DNA from: Candidatus Omnitrophota bacterium
Lineage (GTDB): Bacteria > Omnitrophota > Gorgyraeia > JABMRG01 > JAFGKX01
NCBI GenBank assembly: GCA_016928375.1
Contig: JAFGKX010000120.1
Location: 1 to 21,008, forward strand
Direction of reading: 5' to 3'
Length of the DNA: 21,008 nucleotides
Shown here: positions 1-6,689 of the stretch, one piece after another
How the letters are laid out: every line of letters starts with the position of its first letter
Position numbering within the stretch: position 1 is the stretch's first letter
Notes under the pieces: generated by a model
The model's database searches: none
The model's input: the letters and a program-made list of their open reading frames with translations, nothing else
What the model was told of the DNA's origin: nothing
Made by a program: the position numbers and the translations under genes

Positions 1-131
1 AATTTAATATTCAGTGGTCCCGAACGAATGTGAGGGATAAGTCCAAAAAGACGGCGCAAAAAATCAGTTTTGCGAGCAATGCCCTGAAGCTTAACGACAA
101 GCGGATGCAACAGGCAGCATCTTATATGGTA
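1..131. other. Unassigned left margin
   Basis: No gene can be named here. One plus-strand frame is open from base 3 to a stop at 153-155, and one minus-strand frame is open from about base 105 out of the window. Both are too short to judge and neither translation was recognised. The segment could hold the end of a neighbouring gene or a dispersed repeat. Confidence 0.3.
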
Positions 132-731
132 TTATATCTTATATATGGACATTAGCTGCTTTCTGGTAAGATATTTGATGTTTCTTTTAAGCAGTATCGA
201 GGCGAGGATTAGCTTGGCTTCTCTTTCCGCTATTATGGAACGCATCATTGCTTCTTCTATTGTTTTTCCGATAGTTACAAGGCCGTGGTTTTTTAAAATA
301 ACCGCGTTTTTGTTTTTAATGGCCTTTTTTGTCAAAAGCGCCAATTGCCCGCTGCCTGGCGCAGCATATTTTATAATATTTATTCCATTTTTAAAATAAA
401 TTGCAAAATCTATCGTAACAGCTTTTAATTTTACGCCCAAAGACGATAGTGTAAGTATAGAAACAGGGTGCGTATGTACAACAGCTTTTATCCCGGGCCT
501 TGCCTTATAGCAGGCCTTGTGAAGTTTGTGCTCTATGCTCGCCAGAGCGGTGTTGTTTATATCCACAAAATATTGCGCTTTTGCTTTTTTAAAACTTGTG
601 CCACTTTTTTTAATATATATAATTTTGCCGTCTTTTGCGCTTATATTGCCGCTTGCCGCACTCACCAGGCCTTCTTTGGCAAGCTCTTTTGCGCACTCGG
701 CTAGTTTTCTCTTGATATTACATCTTTGCAT
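132..731 (-). CDS. Class II aldolase / adducin family protein (FucA-like)
   Basis: This 199-residue protein belongs to the zinc-dependent class II aldolase family, whose members cleave or dehydrate sugar phosphates such as fuculose-1-phosphate or methylthioribulose-1-phosphate in the cytoplasm. Visible family landmarks are the SGN phosphate-binding loop at residues 27-29, SG at 43-44, the putative catalytic Glu67, and the zinc ligands His86 and His88 in HTHP plus His149 in KNHGLVTIG. Length is close to the roughly 215 residues of E. coli FucA. The ATG at 731 has no clear Shine-Dalgarno sequence. The gene is divergent from the PpiD-like gene, with 57 bases between the start codons. The true substrate cannot be read from the sequence, because fuculose, rhamnulose, deoxyribulose and methylthioribulose phosphates are handled by similar enzymes. 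The family call is firm and the substrate is open. Confidence 0.88.
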   Translation of the reverse strand: MQRCNIKRKLAECAKELAKEGLVSAASGNISAKDGKIIYIKKSGTSFKKAKAQYFVDINNTALASIEHKLHKACYKARPGIKAVVHTHPVSILTLSSLGVKLKAVTIDFAIYFKNGINIIKYAAPGSGQLALLTKKAIKNKNAVILKNHGLVTIGKTIEEAMMRSIIAEREAKLILASILLKRNIKYLTRKQLMSIYKI

Positions 732-740
732 GGTTATAAT
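712..740 (+). promoter_or_regulatory. Sigma70-type promoter for the PpiD-like gene
   Basis: TTGATA at 712-717 is followed by a 17-base spacer and a consensus TATAAT at 735-740. The -35 box lies inside the start of the divergent aldolase gene. Transcription would begin near 747, giving a leader of about 40 bases before the ATG at 789 with its GGAG at 779-782. Confidence 0.72.
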
Positions 741-768
741 TCTAACATAATCTATATAGTCTCGTAAA
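739..768 (-). promoter_or_regulatory. Possible divergent promoter for the aldolase gene
   Basis: Read on the minus strand, TTTACG (763-768), an 18-base spacer and TAGAAT (739-744) make a fair sigma70 match. The -10 box overlaps that of the opposite promoter by two bases. It lies only 7 bases from the ATG at 731, so a transcript would be leaderless or nearly so, which fits the missing Shine-Dalgarno sequence. This is weak evidence. Confidence 0.33.
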
Positions 769-788
769 CACCAAACTTGGAGAAAAAA

Positions 789-2201
789 ATGATTAAACCT
801 TTACGTAAAAAAATGGTTGTTAAAATTACTATGTGGATACTTTTGGTAACGTTTGTACTTTGGGGCGCTGCCAGCGTAACCATGACATCACGCAATTACA
901 TGGGTGTAGTATTCGGCAGAAAGATTTCGCCGCAGGAATACAACCGAAGCTACACTGCGGTGTTAAACCGCGCAAAAATAATGTATGGGGACAATCTGTC
1001 CAAGATACAGAATTTCTTAAATTTAGACCAACAGGCGTGGGATAGGCTGGTACTCCTGCAATATGCCAAGAAAAAGCATATAAGGGCCGGCAACCAGGAA
1101 GTCGTTGCCAGGATTTCTCAAATGCCATTTTTTCAGTCAGGCGGCGCATTTGACCAAAGGGCTTATAGTTATATACTGCAGAATGTATTTTTAACAAACG
1201 CCCATGATTTCGAAGAAGCAACCAGGGAGGATATTATAATTTCAAAATCCCTTGATTCTGCTGTAAAGGATATCGATGTACCGGATCAGGATATCGCTGA
1301 GGCTTACCGGCTTAAAAATGAAAAAGCGGATATAAGCTATGTCCTGATAGATGCCGAATCGTTCAAAAAAGACGTTGCGTATGACGAAAAAGAACTCGAG
1401 ACATTTTATAACGCCCATAAAGATATGTTTTTTACTCCGGAAAGAATAACTATATATTACATAAAAATACCCGTGGATGAAAAACAGCCCGATGCGGCTA
1501 AAAAGCTGGCTTTTGATATAAACGACTCGATTAATTTAGGGGATAGTTTCGAAAGCCTGGCTCAAAAATATAATCTTAAAATAGAGCAGACCGGAGCGTT
1601 TTCATTTACCGAGCCTGTGCCGGGCGTTGGGCTGTCTTATCCTTTTTCTATAGCAGCATTCGCTCTTACCGACGATAAAAGTGTTGATATCGTTGAGGAA
1701 AAAGATGCATTTTATGTAATAAAACTAAAGGAAAAAATCAAACCTTACACACCGCCGCTTGAAGAAATAAAAGAGCGCGTACGTAATGCGCTTGTTGCAT
1801 ATAAGGCAGATGAACTTGCAAAGGCCGTTGCCAACAACGCTTTTGAGATTTTAAAATCGAACAAAGAAACTATCGAAGCCATAGCAAAACAATTAAACGC
1901 GCCTTTAAATAATTTAAAAGACATAACCAGAGAAAGTTATGTTAACGGCGTAGGGCTTAATAAAGAATTTAACAGCGCGTGTTTCTCTGTAGAAGAAAAA
2001 GAAACTGCTTTTCCTGTAAAAACCGAGAAAGGTTACTGCCTGATAAGGCCCGATACATTAAAAGGCGTTGATAAGGCGGCCTTTGAAAAAGAAAAGGAAG
2101 ATTTTAAGAAGCAGCTGATATCGGAAAAAAGATCGAAAATGTTCGAAGAATGGTTTGCCAAGATAAAGAAACAGGCGAATTTAACAATAGTAAAACCTTA
2201 A
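789..2201 (+). CDS. Membrane-anchored PpiD/SurA-like peptidyl-prolyl isomerase-type chaperone
   Basis: This 470-residue protein looks like a PpiD/SurA-type folding factor of the cell envelope. A basic N-terminus (residues 1-12) is followed by one hydrophobic helix at about 11-30, and the rest should lie outside the cytoplasmic membrane. Residues about 40-215 resemble the SurA/PpiD N-terminal helical domain, 217-316 a parvulin-like domain, and the charged C-terminal helices (about 425-462) complete the PpiD plan. The usual parvulin active-site motifs are not evident in the 217-316 segment, so it may be a chaperone rather than an active isomerase. The ATG at 789 was chosen because GGAG at 779-782 sits 6 bases upstream; the TTG at 777 is part of that ribosome-binding site. 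The gene has its own strong promoter. It ends convergently with nrdG, sharing 4 bases (TTAA), with no clear terminator between them. Confidence 0.78.
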   Translation: MIKPLRKKMVVKITMWILLVTFVLWGAASVTMTSRNYMGVVFGRKISPQEYNRSYTAVLNRAKIMYGDNLSKIQNFLNLDQQAWDRLVLLQYAKKKHIRAGNQEVVARISQMPFFQSGGAFDQRAYSYILQNVFLTNAHDFEEATREDIIISKSLDSAVKDIDVPDQDIAEAYRLKNEKADISYVLIDAESFKKDVAYDEKELETFYNAHKDMFFTPERITIYYIKIPVDEKQPDAAKKLAFDINDSINLGDSFESLAQKYNLKIEQTGAFSFTEPVPGVGLSYPFSIAAFALTDDKSVDIVEEKDAFYVIKLKEKIKPYTPPLEEIKERVRNALVAYKADELAKAVANNAFEILKSNKETIEAIAKQLNAPLNNLKDITRESYVNGVGLNKEFNSACFSVEEKETAFPVKTEKGYCLIRPDTLKGVDKAAFEKEKEDFKKQLISEKRSKMFEEWFAKIKKQANLTIVKP

Positions 2202-2914
2202 ATATTTTTTATTTCTACTATATCAACGAGCTTTCCCGCTTCTTTGGCCATATCCGTAAGTATTTCTTTCGGATATGGTTTTACCTTCATATACGCAGCG
2301 TCTATAGTGTCTACCGGAAAAAATTGCTGCAGGCACAGCCTTTTTGCCCCCCTTATAAGCCCTGCTATCTGCGCTATATCCTGCTTGTCTATGATCTGCG
2401 GAACGACCGTGGTGCGGAATTCATAATCAACGCCCGATGACATTATAATATTTATTGATTTTTGGATATCGTTGGTATTTACATCAACGCCTGTTGCAAG
2501 TTTATATTTTTCAAGCGGGGATTTTATGTCCATTGATATATAATCGATGATTTTTTTATCCAAAAGGGCTTTTATTTTACCGGGAAAGCTTCCGTTTGTC
2601 TCAATCATCACCGGAAAAGAAAGTTTTTTTATTTCATCAATTAAATCGCCCAGCCATTCATGCAGAAATATCTCCCCTCCTGTTATTGCGACACCGTCTA
2701 TCCAGGCCTTTTTTGCGGTTAAATAACCTGCTATTTTTTCGAAAGGCACGTTTTCAAGTTTGTCGCTTTCCAGCACAAGGCTCCTTGCGTGGCAAAACGG
2801 GCAGCGAAAGTTGCAGTTGCCTAAAAATAAAACGGAGGCTAATTTTCCGTACCATTCGAGTAAACTAGCCTCCTTAAAACCTTTTATATTAAACTTTTTC
2901 CATAGTCCTTTCAA
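2198..2914 (-). CDS. nrdG: Anaerobic ribonucleoside-triphosphate reductase activating protein (radical SAM)
   Basis: This 238-residue radical SAM enzyme should cleave S-adenosylmethionine to place the glycyl radical on NrdD. The CX3CX2C cluster motif is Cys34, Cys38 and Cys41 in GNCNFRCPFC, and the SAM-binding GGE is at 79-81. The rest continues in the usual NrdG/PflA pattern with ETNGS and SMDIK. It is longer than the compact E. coli NrdG (about 155 residues) and resembles the NrdG2 type. The best start is TTG at 2914, which overlaps the glutaredoxin gene by 26 bases. GAGG stands 12 bases upstream of it, which is rather far, so the exact start is uncertain. It is the last gene of the nrdR-nrdD-glutaredoxin-nrdG run, and its partner NrdD lies two genes upstream. 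Confidence 0.9.
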   Translation of the reverse strand: MKGLWKKFNIKGFKEASLLEWYGKLASVLFLGNCNFRCPFCHARSLVLESDKLENVPFEKIAGYLTAKKAWIDGVAITGGEIFLHEWLGDLIDEIKKLSFPVMIETNGSFPGKIKALLDKKIIDYISMDIKSPLEKYKLATGVDVNTNDIQKSINIIMSSGVDYEFRTTVVPQIIDKQDIAQIAGLIRGAKRLCLQQFFPVDTIDAAYMKVKPYPKEILTDMAKEAGKLVDIVEIKNI

Positions 2915-3173
2915 AATATTTCTTTACCTCTTCTGAGTTCGGAATCTCTTTTTCCCATCTTGCGATTACCGAACCTTCGTCTTCTATAATAGTGGTCGGA
3001 ACCTTTAAAACATCGTTGTACGCGCCTTCGGCCATTCCTTCGATAGTATCCAAATCTACGAATTCCATGGGTATAACAGCATCATAATTCCACTTTTCAA
3101 GAAAATGCATTAATTTATTCTTGGTGGCCTGGCATAGCGCGCACTCTTTTTTACCAAATACTTTTATTTTCAT
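2889..3173 (-). CDS. Glutaredoxin/thioredoxin-fold small redox protein
   Basis: This is a 94-residue thioredoxin-fold protein with a CxxC dithiol, Cys11-Ala-Leu-Cys14, near the N-terminus, and a cis-proline loop KVPTTII with Pro59. It probably passes electrons to a ribonucleotide reductase, since it sits between nrdD and nrdG like the NrdH/glutaredoxin genes of other reductase operons. Known class III reductases use formate or thioredoxin/glutaredoxin as reductant, and this neighbour argues for the thiol type here; that is inference. The start at 3173 is supported by AAGGAG five bases upstream, and the gap from nrdD is 19 bases. The Cys-Ala-Leu-Cys motif differs from the CPYC of classical glutaredoxins. 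Confidence 0.75.
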   Translation of the reverse strand: MKIKVFGKKECALCQATKNKLMHFLEKWNYDAVIPMEFVDLDTIEGMAEGAYNDVLKVPTTIIEDEGSVIARWEKEIPNSEEVKKYFERTMEKV

Positions 3174-3192
3174 GCCGTCTCCTTTTTCTTTC

Positions 3193-5631
3193 CTACACTA
3201 CCGCGTAATTTTCCGGGTGTGTTCTTCTGTCAACCAGTTCGCCCAGTTTAGATTTGTTCCAGTTATTGATTTTTGAATAGTAGCCGACTATCCTTGTTAC
3301 GCCATATACGTTCTCTGAGGCGCAGGCGGAGCATGCATCCTTAAGGCCTCTTGTTACCTTGCCGCAGTTGTTGCATATGGTAAATTCCGGCGATATGGTA
3401 ACCTGCGCTGCCTGTGTATTGTAGTAGGTCTTTTCCACCAAATTCATTATTGATTTTGCGGATGGAAGTTTTTCTCCTACAAATGCGTGAATAATCGCGC
3501 CTGATTCTATCATAGTGTGGAATTTTGATTGTTTTTGTATCCTTGTTATCAGGTCTATCGGCGCATCCGGGGCGAAGTGTATGGAGTTTGTGTAGTAATA
3601 GGCGTCGCTGTCAATATCGCCTTTTATTACTTCTTCGGCCTCGGCAAAGTTTCTTAAATCAACTTTCGCCAGGCGCCTTGTCGCGCTTTCTGCCGGGGAT
3701 TCTTCGAGAGAAAACTTAAGGCCTATTCTTTTCTCCGCTTCCTTTGCTTTAAAATACATAAAAGACACTATTTTAAGCCCGAGCTTAAATACATCGTCGT
3801 CTTCATGCAGTTGTTTTCCTGTCAAAAATTTGACGCATTCATTAAGCCCAACCAGGCCTATTATATATGTGGCTTTGTTTAAATCGATATAGGGCCTTCC
3901 GTCCAGCGCGAGCTTGCCTATTTCCCATAACGGCAAACCCGGTTCTGCCATAATTTTCGATATGAATTCTTTTTTCTGCAGGTGCGCCTTTATGGCTAAA
4001 TCCATGCAGCGCTCCACTTCTTTGAATAATCTTTCTGTGTTGCCCCTGCCTGCCCTGTATGCGGCCTGAGGCAGGTTAATGGTTATGTTCTGGAACCCGC
4101 AGAAACGCATGCTCTCCGGATGCTGTATCATATAATTATCTTTTATCTGCGTGCGCAGCCTGCAGCAGGCGGATAATGTAACTTCGTCTCTGTCGAACAC
4201 AAAATAAGGAGAGCCGTTTTCACTTGCCACCTCGCACGCATACTCAAGTATCTTTCTCTGTTCCGGATCTTTGAATGAGTCTTCATTGATATGGAAATCA
4301 CATTTCGGGAAAGCGAAAACCTTGTTATTTTTATCGCCTTCGCACCATACCTCGAGCATTATTCTTGCGAAGCGCTGCGCTGTTTTTTCGTAATCTGCGT
4401 ATGTTTTATTGGTATATTGGCCTTTGGGCCCTATGGCCGGAATTTTTTTAAGGTAATTCGGAACTCCGGTATGTATATTATGGTCTATGAACAGGCTCTG
4501 CCCGCCTCTTGAAAACGCGTTTTGGGATGCAGAAAATATAAGATGCTGCGCTTCCTGTTTTAAATCAGAGTCACTCATGCCGTCTAAATACGGGGCATAA
4601 AGTATATTAACATACCCTACTCCGAGAGCGCCGGCATAATACGCCTGCATGCTTGCCAAAAATGTGTTAAGATGGCCGGTAAGCGTCCTTGCGTATTTCG
4701 CGGGAGCGCTCTGGGTATCCAGGCCTCCTAACAAAAGGCCGTATTTTTTAACATATTCCAATGAATGGGAACTGCAGTATACTCTGGTGGGGTATCCTAA
4801 ATCATGAAGATGCACCACGCCCTGCATGTGCGCATCTGCTATGTCTTCCGAAAATATATGCTGTAAAGCGTATTGTTTCAGAACGGTTTCTGCTATGCAA
4901 AGGTTGACTGCCTCCGGGTTGTTCGTCGCTATGTTGGAATTTTCATTACTTTTTGTAAGAATAAGCCTGTTTAAATCATATATGGGCAGGCCTATCATTT
5001 GCTGCTTTTTAAGTTTTGCGCCCAGGCCCCTCTCAAACAACTCGTTATCGACTAATTCCCTGATAAGCGTCGTAGAAACCTGCCTGTGCTCGGAATCTAA
5101 TATTTTTCTTTCTACTGTAGAGGCGATTTTCGTCGCAAGCTCTATATCAAGCCCGGCCTCTTTTTGCAGGGCATATATTATTTTACCTTTTTCCCATGGC
5201 ACTATTTCATCTTTTCCGCTCGGGGTAACCAAAAGCGACATATCCGTCGTATCCGCGGAGCCGTCTATATGCTTGCGCACCCTCAGGCCTCTTCTCGCAT
5301 AAGTGCGCCTTTCCCTGTATAAGATATAGGCCTTGGCTGTTTTTGCATGGCCGGTCTCTATCAGGACTTTTTCCACTGTATCCTGTATCTCTTCTATGGA
5401 GGGGGTGTTGACTTCGAATTTTTTTCTTAAAAATAATGTTACGGCGCTGGCAAGCTCTTCTGCTTTTATCTTATCTTCTCCGCCTACGGAAACCGCGGCT
5501 TTATATATGGCCTCGGTTATTTTATTTTTATCAAACGGAACTATAGAGCCGTCTCTTTTTCTTACAGATGTGAAATAGCTTACTTTGGCGCTTTTGTCCT
5601 GTCTGTGGTTTATTACATTACCGGCCAACAT
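3193..5631 (-). CDS. nrdD: Anaerobic (class III) ribonucleoside-triphosphate reductase
   Basis: This 812-residue enzyme reduces ribonucleotides to deoxyribonucleotides by glycyl-radical chemistry and works only without oxygen. Residues about 20-115 and 125-220 look like two successive ATP-cone regulatory domains, which would sense ATP and dATP. The catalytic domain follows. Near the C-terminus, Cys753, Cys756, Cys767 and Cys770 (CNNC and CSAC) form the zinc site, and RIVGYYS carries the radical glycine, Gly783. A ribosome-binding site GAGG lies 7 bases before the ATG at 5631. Only one base separates the nrdR stop from this start, so the two should be translationally coupled. The activase NrdG is two genes downstream. 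No aerobic class I reductase gene is visible in the window, which suggests but does not prove an anaerobic lifestyle. Confidence 0.96.
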   Translation of the reverse strand: MLAGNVINHRQDKSAKVSYFTSVRKRDGSIVPFDKNKITEAIYKAAVSVGGEDKIKAEELASAVTLFLRKKFEVNTPSIEEIQDTVEKVLIETGHAKTAKAYILYRERRTYARRGLRVRKHIDGSADTTDMSLLVTPSGKDEIVPWEKGKIIYALQKEAGLDIELATKIASTVERKILDSEHRQVSTTLIRELVDNELFERGLGAKLKKQQMIGLPIYDLNRLILTKSNENSNIATNNPEAVNLCIAETVLKQYALQHIFSEDIADAHMQGVVHLHDLGYPTRVYCSSHSLEYVKKYGLLLGGLDTQSAPAKYARTLTGHLNTFLASMQAYYAGALGVGYVNILYAPYLDGMSDSDLKQEAQHLIFSASQNAFSRGGQSLFIDHNIHTGVPNYLKKIPAIGPKGQYTNKTYADYEKTAQRFARIMLEVWCEGDKNNKVFAFPKCDFHINEDSFKDPEQRKILEYACEVASENGSPYFVFDRDEVTLSACCRLRTQIKDNYMIQHPESMRFCGFQNITINLPQAAYRAGRGNTERLFKEVERCMDLAIKAHLQKKEFISKIMAEPGLPLWEIGKLALDGRPYIDLNKATYIIGLVGLNECVKFLTGKQLHEDDDVFKLGLKIVSFMYFKAKEAEKRIGLKFSLEESPAESATRRLAKVDLRNFAEAEEVIKGDIDSDAYYYTNSIHFAPDAPIDLITRIQKQSKFHTMIESGAIIHAFVGEKLPSAKSIMNLVEKTYYNTQAAQVTISPEFTICNNCGKVTRGLKDACSACASENVYGVTRIVGYYSKINNWNKSKLGELVDRRTHPENYAVV

Positions 5632-5632
5632 A

Positions 5633-6094
5633 TCACTTCCTCTCTTTCTTAAGAATATCTTTCATTTCTTTCATGAACTCGCTTATATCTTTAAATTCCC
5701 TATATACCGACGCAAACCGCACGTAAGCTACCTGGTCTATGTCATGCAGTTTTTTCATTATAAGCTCACCTATGTTTGAGGAGGAAACCTCCTTATCGTG
5801 CTTTTTAAGAAGGGCCCTTTCTATGCCGTCTAAAAGTGTTTCTATTTTCTGCACGCTTACCGGCCTTTTTTCACAGGCCTTTAAAAGGCCTGACATTATT
5901 TTATTTCTGTCAAATGGCTGGCGCTGTCCGTTTTTTTTAACCACCATAAGAGGTATCTCTTCGATATGCTCATAGGTAGTAAACCTTCGCTGGCATTTCA
6001 AACATTCGCGCCTGCGCCGCGTCGAATCATTTTCAGCGCTTGAGCGGGAATCTACTACTTTATCTTCCGCGTGTCCGCAATAGGGGCATTTCAT
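5633..6094 (-). CDS. nrdR: Transcriptional repressor NrdR
   Basis: This 153-residue protein has the standard NrdR length and layout. An N-terminal zinc ribbon (Cys3, Cys6, Cys31, Cys34) binds DNA, and an ATP cone at about 49-139 senses ATP or dATP. NrdR represses ribonucleotide reductase genes when dATP is high. It is the first gene of the nrd run, directly before nrdD, and a candidate NrdR box stands just upstream of its promoter, which suggests autoregulation of the whole unit. The start at 6094 is fixed by the zinc-ribbon N-terminus MKCPYCG. A weak AAGG lies 10 bases upstream, but it would fall between the -10 box and the likely transcription start, so the message may have almost no leader. 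Confidence 0.96.
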   Translation of the reverse strand: MKCPYCGHAEDKVVDSRSSAENDSTRRRRECLKCQRRFTTYEHIEEIPLMVVKKNGQRQPFDRNKIMSGLLKACEKRPVSVQKIETLLDGIERALLKKHDKEVSSSNIGELIMKKLHDIDQVAYVRFASVYREFKDISEFMKEMKDILKKERK

Positions 6095-6108
6095 AATAAT
6101 AACGCCTT

Positions 6109-6137
6109 AATATAATACATAAATTTATTTGTGTCAA
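6109..6137 (-). promoter_or_regulatory. Sigma70-type promoter of the nrdR-nrdD operon
   Basis: On the minus strand, consensus TTGACA (6132-6137) is followed by 17 bases and TATATT (6109-6114, five of six matches). The start codon is 14 bases past the -10 box, so the leader would be about 8 bases long. The unit is therefore probably transcribed separately from the genes to its right. Confidence 0.72.
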
Positions 6138-6168
6138 CCAAAAAAATAAAAACTACTTTATATTGTGG
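6119..6168 (-). promoter_or_regulatory. Candidate NrdR operator (one good box, one weak box)
   Basis: The minus-strand 16-mer at 6153-6168, CCACAATATAAAGTAG, matches the NrdR box consensus acaCwAtATaTwGtgt at 12 of 16 positions and keeps most of the core. It lies just upstream of the -35 box. A weaker 10 of 16 match at 6119-6134 overlaps the -35 box, 34 bases away. NrdR boxes usually come in pairs about 31-32 bases apart, so the spacing is slightly off. Confidence 0.45.
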
Positions 6169-6182
6169 TATTTTTGAGACGG

Positions 6183-6222
6183 AAACCCTATATGTTGGGT
6201 TTTGAAAAAACCTTAGGGTTTT
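6183..6222 (-). terminator. Weak hairpins after the dCMP deaminase gene
   Basis: AAACCCTA (6183-6190) and TAGGGTTT (6214-6221) are a perfect 8-base inverted repeat. Nested within it, on the minus strand, is AAAACC-CTAA-GGTTTT, which contains the gene's TAA stop and runs into a short T tract. These could end the upstream operon before the nrdR promoter, but the stems are A/T-rich and the T run is short. Confidence 0.35.
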
Positions 6223-6689
6223 AAGATTTTTACCTTTATCTTTGCCTTTTTCAAAAAATCTTTTGCCTGTTTATCTGGATAATGGCCTTTTATAATTATC
6301 ATTTTTATTCCGGCATTTATAATCATCTTCGCGCAGATAAAACACGGCTGATTTGTGCAATATAGCGTCGCGTTGGCAAGGCTTACCCCATAGATTGCAG
6401 CCTGAAGTATTGCGTTTTGTTCCGCATGCAGGCCTCTGCACAATTCATGCCTTTGCCCTGATGGTATTTTCAGTTTTTCACGCAGGCAGCCTGTCAGTTC
6501 GCAATGCGCTATATCTTTCGGCGCGCCGTTATAACCGCTGGATAATATATGTTTATCTTTAACGAGCACCGCGCCTACTTTTCTTCTGAGACAGGTCGAT
6601 CTTTTTGAAACAAGCTCTGCCAGTTCCATAAAATATTCGTCCCAACTTGGGCGCCTGCCCTGAGCTTGCCGAGGGGTTACGGTATTCAT
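6213..6689 (-). CDS. dCMP deaminase (ComEB-type)
   Basis: This 158-residue zinc enzyme should deaminate dCMP to dUMP, the precursor of dTMP. The zinc and proton-shuttle motif HAE is at 88-90, and PCFIC with Cys116 and Cys119 completes the site. SSGYNGAPKDIAHC (50-63) is also typical of dCMP deaminases. The ATG at 6689 forms an ATGA overlap with the glyA stop, and AAGGAAAGG lies just upstream, so the start is well supported. Residues 1-12 precede the usual family start (RPSWDEYF), and part of them, TPRQAQGR, is the translation of a dispersed palindromic repeat. In function it links this metabolic cluster to the deoxynucleotide module downstream. I am sure of the family; the exact substrate (dCMP rather than another deoxycytidine nucleotide) follows from similarity. 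Confidence 0.9.
   Translation of the reverse strand: MNTVTPRQAQGRRPSWDEYFMELAELVSKRSTCLRRKVGAVLVKDKHILSSGYNGAPKDIAHCELTGCLREKLKIPSGQRHELCRGLHAEQNAILQAAIYGVSLANATLYCTNQPCFICAKMIINAGIKMIIIKGHYPDKQAKDFLKKAKIKVKILKP
6658..6676. repeat. Dispersed palindromic repeat inside the dCMP deaminase 5' end
   Basis: CCCTGAGCTTGCCGAGGGG is one base type away from the widespread repeat family CCCTGAGCTTGTCGAAGGG seen between genes in many bacterial genomes. Here it lies in frame within codons 5-11 of the dCMP deaminase gene. Family membership rests on my recall of the motif; copy number in this genome cannot be checked from the window. Confidence 0.6.

Noticed and set aside
3..155. Plus-strand partial coding region at the left edge
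   Set aside because: The frame is open for about 50 codons but overlaps the aldolase 3' end, has no recognisable motif, and the opposite strand is also open, so it could be chance.
777..788. TTG start four codons upstream of the PpiD-like ATG
   Set aside because: The TTG is part of the TTGGAG ribosome-binding site for the ATG at 789, with ideal 6-base spacing.
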